Shown here: positions 26,424-33,895 of the stretch, piece after piece
Layout: the number at the start of each line of letters is the position of its first letter
Numbering within the stretch: position 1 is the first letter of the stretch
Source of the DNA: Candidatus Kapaibacterium sp.
GTDB lineage: Bacteria > Bacteroidota > Ignavibacteria > Kapaibacteriales > UBA2268
DNA length: 64,000 nt
Assembly (NCBI GenBank): GCA_937927515.1
Contig: CALBDO010000008.1
Span: 86,434 to 150,433 of the forward strand
Direction of reading: 5' to 3'
Translations under genes and position numbers: made by a program
Notes under the pieces: model-generated
The model's database searches: none
What the model saw: the letters and a program-made list of their open reading frames with translations, nothing else
Told to the model about the DNA's origin: nothing

Positions 26424-28412
26424 ATGAAAGTTTCCAAATATCTTATGACATTGTCAATTACTTTTTTGCTGACATTCGGAATTTCAGCGCAAACATCGAA
26501 GCCAATTTTTCCTCTTAATTTTGGTTTTTGGGGTGATTATTCTGCAAACCTTTTACCGATTGAGTCTAATTGGTATGCTTTCAATCCGAATATACAAGCC
26601 TATCAGAAATTGGGAACAATCAGTGATAACTACTTAGCTCACGGCTTTGGCATCGGTGGTATCATTAATATCCCAATTTCTCAGCAAATATATCTAACCG
26701 GACGATTAGGCTACAACGCATTCTTTTCAAAAGTTAACTATTATCAGTTTAATTACAATACACTGCTGTATACAACGGTAGTGGATGCAATCGACGTAAA
26801 TTTCTCTGCACTTGAAATTACTCCGGGTATTCTATTTTATCCTCAACTTGCAAACTTTGAAAACTTATACCTTTTTGGTGGACTGGATATTAAACAATTT
26901 TTAACGAAGGAATTTACAAATAATTTAACTCAAGTAACCGTAGAGTACCCTAATTTAAACACACGTCTGGGATTAGCACTTGGTGTTGGATATACATTTA
27001 AACTATCCGAAAATGTATATCTTTCCCCAGAGTTCTCTGTAAGAATTCCTTTTAAAAAGTACTACAACGAAAACATAATTGACATTATAGACAATCAAAC
27101 TGGTCAAATTCTAGCTTACCATAACGAAAACTTATCTGCCACACATTTGAAATTCGGGATAAATCTTACTTTTTCCTTAACCCCATCTATTGAAACACCC
27201 ACAATACCAGAACAGCCCGATGGAGCTGTCGCTTTCAAAGAAGTATTAGCTTGGGACCCGCAAGGCAGATTTGTTCCCGCAACAGATATAAAAGTATCGG
27301 ATACGAAATATCAAGAATACTTTCCGCTTGTCCCATACATCTTCTTTGAAGAAAATTCGTCTACCCCAGCGAAAGGCACTCAATATCTTACTTCTAATGC
27401 AGAAGCTGGAGCTTTCGAACCAAACAATCTTCCTTTGGATGCACTCGAGATTAACCGTAGGACTTTGGACATTGTCGGCTGGCGACTTAAAAACAATCCC
27501 CGTGCAGATTTAACTATCACTGGAACAATTGACGGCTCTAACATTGAAAAGCAAAACAAACAACTTCCATTAGAGAGAGCTAATTTTGTGAAAAACTATT
27601 TAGTTAAAACCTGGAACATAAACGAGCAAAGAATTAATACACGCACCGCTATGTCCCCTACTAAACCCTCCACATCCAATGTGCCAGATGGGATTGCCGA
27701 GAATCGCCGTGCCGAGCTTTCCAGTTCCAACCCCGAAATTCTTGCTCCAATTTTGATTGAAGGAGAAAGCGTAAGAATTGCTGAGCCGAGTTTAATTCAA
27801 TTTGTACCTGTGGCAAATATTAAAGACTCTATCACATTTTGGGAAATTGACGTCTACCAAGGCAATAATCTCTTGAAACGATTAAATGGTACTGGCTATC
27901 CACAACCTTTGCATTGGAACATCAAGCCAAATGAGCTTTCTGCAAGCAATGTCCCAGTAGACTACACCTTAGTTGTAGAAACAATAAATGGAAAAAAATA
28001 CAAAGCAAGCGGTTCTCTACCGACTGAATATTTTTCCTACACTAAGAAAAAAATGGAGGATTTACCAGAATCCACAATTACTAAATTTAGCCTTGTATTA
28101 TTCGATTTCGACAAAGCAGAAGTTTCCAAACAGGACCAAGAAACAATCACTAAACTTGTAGTACCAAATATTAAATTTAATTCGATAGTTAAAATATACG
28201 GATATACCGACAGAATTGGCGATGATGAATACAACCTTCGACTTGCCACCCGTCGTGCCGAAGCTGTAAAGAGTATTATTCAGCAGCAAAGAAAAAATGT
28301 GAAAATCGAAACCTATGGCGTCGGCGAAAGACAACTGCTATTCGACAATGATTTACCAACTGGTCGACATTTATCTCGAACCGTTCAAATTGTTATTGTC
28401 ACACCTAAATAG
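26424..28412 (+). CDS. Large OmpA-family envelope protein with beta-barrel-like N-terminus and two OmpA-like domains
   Basis: A signal peptide (residues 1-22, ending SAQTS) is followed by about 230 residues of barrel-like strands ending GINLTFSLTP. Two OmpA-type peptidoglycan-binding modules follow. The first, at about 310-435 (GTIDGSNIEKQNKQLPLERANFV and ENRRAEL), keeps the key Asp and Arg positions; the second is at about 545-660 (FDFDKAEVS, GYTDRIGDDEYNLRLATRRAEAV, SRTVQIVIV). A beta-rich linker lies between them. The likely role is to tie the outer membrane to peptidoglycan. It is monocistronic: after its stop comes a hairpin, then the convergent flagellar operon. Confidence 0.85.
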   Translation: MKVSKYLMTLSITFLLTFGISAQTSKPIFPLNFGFWGDYSANLLPIESNWYAFNPNIQAYQKLGTISDNYLAHGFGIGGIINIPISQQIYLTGRLGYNAFFSKVNYYQFNYNTLLYTTVVDAIDVNFSALEITPGILFYPQLANFENLYLFGGLDIKQFLTKEFTNNLTQVTVEYPNLNTRLGLALGVGYTFKLSENVYLSPEFSVRIPFKKYYNENIIDIIDNQTGQILAYHNENLSATHLKFGINLTFSLTPSIETPTIPEQPDGAVAFKEVLAWDPQGRFVPATDIKVSDTKYQEYFPLVPYIFFEENSSTPAKGTQYLTSNAEAGAFEPNNLPLDALEINRRTLDIVGWRLKNNPRADLTITGTIDGSNIEKQNKQLPLERANFVKNYLVKTWNINEQRINTRTAMSPTKPSTSNVPDGIAENRRAELSSSNPEILAPILIEGESVRIAEPSLIQFVPVANIKDSITFWEIDVYQGNNLLKRLNGTGYPQPLHWNIKPNELSASNVPVDYTLVVETINGKKYKASGSLPTEYFSYTKKKMEDLPESTITKFSLVLFDFDKAEVSKQDQETITKLVVPNIKFNSIVKIYGYTDRIGDDEYNLRLATRRAEAVKSIIQQQRKNVKIETYGVGERQLLFDNDLPTGRHLSRTVQIVIVTPK

Positions 28413-28462
28413 AAAACTGTAATATTTTGGTTGCACAGATAGCCAAACTGTTGAACTTGACT

Positions 28463-28493
28463 AATTTACCTACTTCTCAAAAGTAGATAAATT
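28463..28493. terminator. Bidirectional hairpin between the tandem-OmpA gene and fliO
   Basis: Arms AATTTACCTACTT and AAGTAGATAAATT pair over 13 positions with one C-A mismatch around a five-base loop (CTCAA). It sits between two convergent genes, 51 bases after the OmpA stop and 88 bases beyond the fliO stop. The outer AATTTA/TAAATT gives A/T-rich flanks on both strands, as expected for a bidirectional intrinsic terminator, though the stem is GC-poor. Confidence 0.5.
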
Positions 28494-28580
28494 AATACAA
28501 AGTATTCATTGCTAACTGCAGAAGCTAGTAAAGAAATGTTGATTTAATACAGTTCGAACTTCTTAATTTGAGAAATCAGG

Positions 28581-28967
28581 TTAATTACTGGACCTTTTGA
28601 AAGTTTCTTTTAAAAAATTTTTAAAAGAGAAATCTATGGTCTCCGAAGATTGTTTAGGCAGGGCATTTACAGTCGAACCTTTTTGTCTTTCTATTCCAAT
28701 CTCGGTCGATTGAAAAATTTTAGTTACATCGGCGATTGCAGAAATATTGTTTTCTGTGACACCTAAAAGGAGAAAATGCTTTCCTACTTGAACAATGAAC
28801 AAAAAAGTACGATTTGTAAGTGGTATTTTTGCTACTATTTTGAACTCAGTTCCGAGCATTGTTAATCGACGAGAGACTGCATTTCTTTTCAAATAGTATG
28901 AAAGAAAGAAAACTGCCAATAGGAAACCAAAAACAATTACAAAAGATTGAAATAATTGCCAGTCCAT
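28581..28967 (-). CDS. fliO: Flagellar biosynthesis protein FliO
   Basis: FliO assists assembly of the FliP pore of the flagellar type III export apparatus. The 128-residue product has one N-terminal transmembrane helix (residues about 8-24) and a cytoplasmic domain with the FliO pattern LTMLGTEFKIVAKIPLTNRTFLF followed by GKHFLLLGVTENNISAI. It is four bases downstream of fliN, in the classic fliL-M-N-O order. The expected next genes fliP, fliQ and fliR are absent; the cluster ends here against a convergent gene. Confidence 0.85.
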   Translation of the reverse strand: MDWQLFQSFVIVFGFLLAVFFLSYYLKRNAVSRRLTMLGTEFKIVAKIPLTNRTFLFIVQVGKHFLLLGVTENNISAIADVTKIFQSTEIGIERQKGSTVNALPKQSSETIDFSFKNFLKETFKRSSN

Positions 28968-28971
28968 AAAG

Positions 28972-29388
28972 TTATCTTTTAATGGTTTTGAGGCGTTCGG
29001 TCGGGTCTACAAGTGTTGTTATTCTTATACCGAAATGCTTATCAATCACAACAACTTCGCCCTCGGCAATTTTTTTACCATTGACTAAAACATCAACTGG
29101 TTCGCTGACAAGCTTGTCAAATTCAATCACAGACCCCCGACTAAGGTACAAAATATCACGAATTAACATATTGGTACGTCCCAATTCAATAGAAACTGGA
29201 AGTTGCAAGTCGTATAGCATTTCCAGCTTCGGGTCGAGTGGAGAATAAATTGTGTCGCCAGCAGAAGCCCCAGGCTTTTCCGTAGAGATAACATCGGGGA
29301 AAGCCTTTTCTTTTTCTTCTTTGGTTTCCTCCTGTGGAATACCACCACTGCTAATCAGAGCATCTATTTCTTCTTGTGTCAGAGACAT
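28972..29388 (-). CDS. fliN: Flagellar motor switch protein FliN (FliY-like N-terminus)
   Basis: FliN forms the lower part of the flagellar C-ring. The C-terminal SpoA domain is clear at residues about 55-135 (LQLPVSIELGRTNMLIRDILYLSRGSVIEFDKL through FGIRITTLVDPTERL). The N-terminus has LTQEEIDALISSGG, like the CheY-binding peptide of FliM, as in FliY-type proteins. A strong ribosome binding site, AGGAGGA, lies six bases before the ATG and overlaps the end of fliM. The gap to fliM is two bases. Confidence 0.93.
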   Translation of the reverse strand: MSLTQEEIDALISSGGIPQEETKEEKEKAFPDVISTEKPGASAGDTIYSPLDPKLEMLYDLQLPVSIELGRTNMLIRDILYLSRGSVIEFDKLVSEPVDVLVNGKKIAEGEVVVIDKHFGIRITTLVDPTERLKTIKR

Positions 29389-29390
29389 AA

Positions 29391-30422
29391 CTATTCCTCC
29401 TCTTTGTACAACAAATCATCTTCAACAAGGTCCTCCTCGCGAAGCAAGCGAAGAATTTTCACAGCCTTTTTACCATCTACCATACCTGGTCGACCAGCAA
29501 ATTTTTTCTTTCCAGCAACAGAGATAATTATTTCATCCGTGATTTTACTTTTCAATCTGATGATATCCCCAACCTTCAGTTCTAACAATTCTTTTACAGT
29601 AATAGAGGTTTTGCCCAATTCAGCACTCACGGGTAGATATGTTTTCGACATATGCTTTTTTACAATTTCGAGATTTTCGCGAATCTTTTCGGGCGTCATT
29701 TTTATTGGCCCGGCGGTGACTTGCTGACGAGTAAGCTTTGTCAAAACCTCTTCTAGTGCAAAAGTAGGGAAGCAAATGTTCATTAAATAAGTATGCAGAC
29801 CAATATTCACATCAAAAGATACAACAATTACAATCTCCGATGAGGGGGCAATTTGAACAAAGTCTGCCTCCATTTCCAAGCGCTGATACTTGAAATGAAG
29901 TTCAGCAATGGAACGCCAAGCATTCTGTAAATCGCCGAGTGCGTGCTCGATTACACCACGAATAACTGCTTGTTCGATTGTGGTTATTTGTCGGGGTTTA
30001 GGTTGTGTATCGCCACTACCACCCAAAAGCCTTTCGACAAGTACCAATGCGAGCTGCGGACTAATTTCGAGAATTCCTGCTCCGTCGGTCCCAACAATTT
30101 CAAACACGTACAAACAACTGGGATTGGACACCGAGAGTATATATTCAGAATAAAACAATTGGTCGACAGATGTAACAGAGATAGAGACAACAGTTTGTAA
30201 TCTTGAAACCAGATAGTAGCCAAAAACTTCAGCAAAGTTTTCGTGTATACTTTGCAAAGTACGAACTTGCGACTTTGAAATCCTATTGGGTCTGCGAAAA
30301 TCGTAGGTAGATATTTCAGCTTTTTTAAGACGCTCCCCGAGGAAATCATCTACATCGAGCGCCCCTTGCGATATCTCTGTCAATAGATTATCTATTTCCG
30401 ATTGTGAAAGTACTTCACTCAT
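29391..30422 (-). CDS. fliM: Flagellar motor switch protein FliM
   Basis: FliM is the central C-ring protein that receives CheY-P and controls rotor direction. The N-terminal CheY-binding peptide is LSQSEIDNLLTEI (residues 5-17). The middle domain (residues about 45-240) includes SVDQLFYSEY and the GGSGD loop, and the C-terminal SpoA domain includes VSAELGKTSITVKELLELKVGDIIRL. At 343 residues it is of normal length. It is 14 bases downstream of fliL and two upstream of fliN. No chemotaxis gene is in the window. Confidence 0.95.
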   Translation of the reverse strand: MSEVLSQSEIDNLLTEISQGALDVDDFLGERLKKAEISTYDFRRPNRISKSQVRTLQSIHENFAEVFGYYLVSRLQTVVSISVTSVDQLFYSEYILSVSNPSCLYVFEIVGTDGAGILEISPQLALVLVERLLGGSGDTQPKPRQITTIEQAVIRGVIEHALGDLQNAWRSIAELHFKYQRLEMEADFVQIAPSSEIVIVVSFDVNIGLHTYLMNICFPTFALEEVLTKLTRQQVTAGPIKMTPEKIRENLEIVKKHMSKTYLPVSAELGKTSITVKELLELKVGDIIRLKSKITDEIIISVAGKKKFAGRPGMVDGKKAVKILRLLREEDLVEDDLLYKEEE

Positions 30423-30436
30423 TTTTCAACAAATTT

Positions 30437-31006
30437 TTATTGTATAATGAATTCTTGCAAATAAACCTCATTTAAAATTAACTCATGAGTAGCAAAAATA
30501 GCTTTGAGACTATCCTTCAGTTCGCTCGCCAAGACGTTTCTCCTTTGCTGCAATTGGTCTACAGTTAATGAACCGAGCACTTGATTTATTTTGCTTCGAA
30601 TTGGTGCCATAATTTCCGTGGGCAATCCACCACCCTCACCCCTGCCAGTAATTTTTTCCAAAATTTTTTTATCTCGGGCAGAAAATCTTAAAGCAAGATT
30701 GACAACAATAAATTGGTTTGAATTTAATGGGTTTGTCGTGATTCTACCAGTTTCAACAAATTTCATTAATTCCTTGTCGGTGGAAACTTCCTCTTTTTTG
30801 GGTTCTTCTTTTTTGGCACCACCTAAATTCTCGACAACATAAGGAAGAAACAAAAACCTTGTCGCTAAGATTAAAATAATTAAAGCACCAAAAACAATGC
30901 CAAGAATTGGCACAAGACCAAGTCCACCCGAAGCTTTTGGCTCTTTGGTCGCTTCGTGCTGAATATTCTCACCCGTAGCAGTGTTGTTTTCTTCTTTTTT
31001 AGCCAT
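30437..31006 (-). CDS. fliL: Flagellar basal body-associated protein FliL
   Basis: FliL is a single-pass inner-membrane protein that associates with the stator units. It has a short Lys/Glu-rich cytoplasmic tail, a transmembrane helix near residues 33-58 (VPILGIVFGALIILILATRF) and a periplasmic stomatin-like domain with NSNQFIVVNLALRFSARDKKILEKI and a C-terminal EVYLQEFIIQ. I chose ATG 31006 over the track's TTG 31012. It is the first gene of the fliLMNO run; the 171-base region before it shows no exact -7 element. Confidence 0.87.
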   Translation of the reverse strand: MAKKEENNTATGENIQHEATKEPKASGGLGLVPILGIVFGALIILILATRFLFLPYVVENLGGAKKEEPKKEEVSTDKELMKFVETGRITTNPLNSNQFIVVNLALRFSARDKKILEKITGRGEGGGLPTEIMAPIRSKINQVLGSLTVDQLQQRRNVLASELKDSLKAIFATHELILNEVYLQEFIIQ

Positions 31007-31183
31007 AAACAAACCTTTTGAATTATATAAAATTTAAAAATTGTGCCAAATAATTCTTTCCTTGATAAGTCATTTATTACTAACTACTTGCTTATAATAA
31101 TCATTTTCTCTAAGCAAAAAATTGGCTAAAAATCACCAGCATACATAATAATAATCGAAAAATTTTAAAAAAATTGTAGAATT

Positions 31184-32332
31184 TCACCACCTTTTCATAA
31201 TTTCTCTTGCAATTACCAGATGTTGTATCTCCGAAGTACCTTCATAAATCTCAGTTACTTTTGCATCTCGCATCATACGCTCTACATGATATTCTCGGAC
31301 ATAACCATAACCACCGTGAATTTGAACAGCTTCTCGGGTAATTTCATTTGCAATAGTCGTAGCGAAAAGTTTTGCTTCCGAAGACTCTTGAATATGGTCA
31401 TAGCCATTGTCTCGCAACCAAGCAGCCTTGTATATCAATAGTCTTGCAGCATTTATTTTCATCGACATCTGGGCAAGTTTGGCTTGTATTAATTGATGTT
31501 CGATTATTGGTTTTCCAAATGCTTTTCTTTCTTTAGCATAACGAACCGAAGCCTCGAAAGCCCCTTGTGCAATTCCCAAGGCTTGTGCTGCAATACCGAT
31601 ACGCCCTCCATTCAATCCACGCATCGCAATGTAGAAGCCCTCGCCTACATTTCCAATAACATTTTCTTCGGGTACTTCCACATTTGTGATGCTTATACTT
31701 GTCGTATCGCTGGAGCGCAATCCCATCTTGTCTTCTTTTTTACCGGGCTCAAACCCCGGGGTCCCTTTCTCAATAGCAAAGCAAGTTATGCCTTTGTAAC
31801 CAAGTTCAAAATTGCTATTCGCAAAAACAACATACAAATCTGCGTTTTGACCTGTGGTAATCCAATTTTTACTTCCATTTAATATCCAACGGTCTCCAAC
31901 TTTACGAGCAGAAGTCTTAATCTGTGTGGCATCACTACCAGCTTCTGGCTCGCTTAGACAATAGGCACCTATCATTTCACCAGTTGCTAACCTTCGAAGA
32001 TACTTTTCTTTCAAGTAGTCGGAGCCATATTTCTCGAATATCCAATTTACAAGGGAATTGTGCACAGAGAAAATTACCCCAACGGAGGCATCTACTTTCG
32101 ATATCTCCTCCAATGCAATTACGTAGCTTATTGTATCCAAGCCGCTACCACCCCAATCGGGGGAGACCATCATACCAAGAAAGCCAAGTTCACCAAGCTT
32201 CTTGATTATTTCCCAAGGGAATTCTCCATTGACATCTCTTTCAATTACCGAGGGGGCAATCTCCTCTAGCGCAAATTTTCTTATCGTATCCCGGACTTGC
32301 TCGTGAATTTCATCGAACTGAAATGATATCAT
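31184..32332 (-). CDS. Acyl-CoA dehydrogenase (short/medium-chain type)
   Basis: This FAD enzyme oxidises acyl-CoA to trans-2-enoyl-CoA and passes electrons to ETF. Motifs include LSEPEAGSDATQIKTSA and WITTGQNADLYVVFA for the N-terminal/middle domains and HGGYGYVREYHVERMMRDAKV near the end. The catalytic base fits the glutamate in EIYEGTSEIQ, the position used by short- and medium-chain and butyryl-CoA enzymes. At 382 residues it is of normal length. It is transcribed alone, divergent from hflX. Substrate length cannot be set, and no ETF or other beta-oxidation gene is nearby. Confidence 0.94.
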   Translation of the reverse strand: MISFQFDEIHEQVRDTIRKFALEEIAPSVIERDVNGEFPWEIIKKLGELGFLGMMVSPDWGGSGLDTISYVIALEEISKVDASVGVIFSVHNSLVNWIFEKYGSDYLKEKYLRRLATGEMIGAYCLSEPEAGSDATQIKTSARKVGDRWILNGSKNWITTGQNADLYVVFANSNFELGYKGITCFAIEKGTPGFEPGKKEDKMGLRSSDTTSISITNVEVPEENVIGNVGEGFYIAMRGLNGGRIGIAAQALGIAQGAFEASVRYAKERKAFGKPIIEHQLIQAKLAQMSMKINAARLLIYKAAWLRDNGYDHIQESSEAKLFATTIANEITREAVQIHGGYGYVREYHVERMMRDAKVTEIYEGTSEIQHLVIAREIMKRW

Positions 32333-32421
32333 ACATTCCTACAAAACATTACCACGAATGCAAATTAAAAAATTTTTTTGTTTTCAAATCGTTTAATTTA
32401 TTTATTGCAAACATTTTGGTG

Positions 32422-33693
32422 ATGATAGAGAACGAAATTTTACCAGAGCGCACTTTGTTGGTTGCTATTCCACAAAAAGGCACATCAAAAGATACAATCG
32501 AAGAGCATCTCGAAGAATTGTCCTCTCTTGTGTATACAGCCGGAGGTGAAGTTGTCGATACTATTTATCAAGAAGTTATATCGCTAAATCCAGCAACAGC
32601 AATAGGAAAAGGTAAAGTTCAAGAAATCAAAAACATAATCAAGGACAAAGAAATAAATTTGGTGGTTTTCGACGACGAATTAACCCCAGTACAAACTAAA
32701 AATCTCGAAAGTGAGTTCCAAGTAAAAGTAATAGACCGCACTACATTAATACTTGCTATATTTGCTAAACATGCACGAACTAATGAAGCAAAAGCTCAGG
32801 TGGAATTAGCCCAACTACAATATATGTTGCCAAGACTAACACGTCTTTGGACACATCTCTCGAAACAGTATGGCGGAATTGGAACTCGTGGACCTGGCGA
32901 AAAGCAAATAGAAAGCGACCGAAGAATGATAAAACTTAGAATCCAAAGATTACAAAAAAAGCTGAAAGAAATTGCAAAGCAAAAAGAAATAGAAAGAAAG
33001 CCGCGCTCAAATTTTTACAAATTTGCTATTGTTGGCTATACAAATGCTGGTAAATCTACATTGATGCGACATCTTACAAATGCCAATGTCTTGGTCGAAG
33101 ACAAACTTTTTGCCACTTTGGACACCACAACGAAAGCATTGCGCTTGCCAAACGATAAAATTGCTTTGATTTCCGATACCGTTGGCTTTATTCGCAAATT
33201 ACCAACACATTTGGTTGCTTCATTTAGAAGTACTTTGAACGAAGTGCAATTTGCAGATGCCCTTATTCACATTGCAGATGCAAGCCACCGGTTCCTCTCC
33301 GAACAAATTAGCATTGTCGAAGACACACTCGAATCTCTGAATATTGTTCATAAGCCAAAAATTTTAGTGCTAAACAAAATAGACTTAATTCCAGACAAAG
33401 AATATTTAAAATTTCTGCAAACTGAGTACCCCGAGGCAATTTTGATTTCAGCTGAGCGTGGAATAAATATCTCTGCTTTACTCAATAGGATGACCTCGAT
33501 AATGGAATCGGATATTCGATACGTAAAATTGTTCCTACCTTACAGCAAAATGGAGTTGCTCCCCTTGGTCTACAAGTTCTCCAGTATCGTCCAGAAAGAA
33601 GAAAAGAATGAGGGTATCGAATTTCTGACCAAACTATTTAAACAAGAAGAGAATTTCTTCGTCAAAATATTTCAACCGTATATATTAAATTAA
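32422..33693 (+). CDS. hflX: Ribosome-associated GTPase HflX
   Basis: HflX is a translational GTPase that splits or rescues stalled 70S ribosomes under stress. The N-terminal HflX domain spans about 1-185 (NPATAIGKGKVQEI, then RTTLILAIFAKHARTNEAKAQVELAQLQYMLPRL written here in part: AKAQVELAQLQYMLP). The glycine-rich linker GGIGTRGPGEKQIESDRR follows. The G domain has G1 GYTNAGKST, G3 DTVGFI and G4 NKID. I chose ATG 32422; the track's start at 32323 adds 33 AT-rich-encoded residues that overlap the divergent acyl-CoA dehydrogenase gene. It heads a four-gene run with mfd and tsaB. Confidence 0.94.
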   Translation: MIENEILPERTLLVAIPQKGTSKDTIEEHLEELSSLVYTAGGEVVDTIYQEVISLNPATAIGKGKVQEIKNIIKDKEINLVVFDDELTPVQTKNLESEFQVKVIDRTTLILAIFAKHARTNEAKAQVELAQLQYMLPRLTRLWTHLSKQYGGIGTRGPGEKQIESDRRMIKLRIQRLQKKLKEIAKQKEIERKPRSNFYKFAIVGYTNAGKSTLMRHLTNANVLVEDKLFATLDTTTKALRLPNDKIALISDTVGFIRKLPTHLVASFRSTLNEVQFADALIHIADASHRFLSEQISIVEDTLESLNIVHKPKILVLNKIDLIPDKEYLKFLQTEYPEAILISAERGINISALLNRMTSIMESDIRYVKLFLPYSKMELLPLVYKFSSIVQKEEKNEGIEFLTKLFKQEENFFVKIFQPYILN

Positions 33694-33699
33694 ATACTT

Positions 33700-33891
33700 A
33701 TGGAAAATGATTCAAAATTGAGAGTGGAAAATATCCTACGCGACACGAGGAAGAATGTACGCTATATAATCCTTGCCAGTAGGAAATTAACTCGTGAAGA
33801 AAAATTGCGAGTGCTCCGACTATACAATTACGACCCGCAAAACTTAAAAACAAAGCCAAACTCTACTATCATCATCGAAAGCGATATTTAA
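33700..33891 (+). CDS. Small conserved-looking protein of unknown function
   Basis: I do not recognise a family. The 63-residue product is basic and largely helical in character (RVENILRDTRKNVRYIILASRKLTREEKL), with a short polar tail and no signal peptide or membrane helix. It starts six bases after hflX and ends four bases before mfd, in a run of closely packed plus-strand genes, which supports real translation. It might act with either neighbour in ribosome or transcription rescue, but nothing in the sequence shows this. Confidence 0.55.
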   Translation: MENDSKLRVENILRDTRKNVRYIILASRKLTREEKLRVLRLYNYDPQNLKTKPNSTIIIESDI

Positions 33892-33895
33892 AAAA

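Noticed and set aside
31088-31117. 7-bp inverted repeat TTGCTTA/TAAGCAA in the fliL upstream region
   Set aside because: The arms are short, the loop is 16 bases and there is no adjacent promoter or T-tract, so it is expected by chance in AT-rich DNA.
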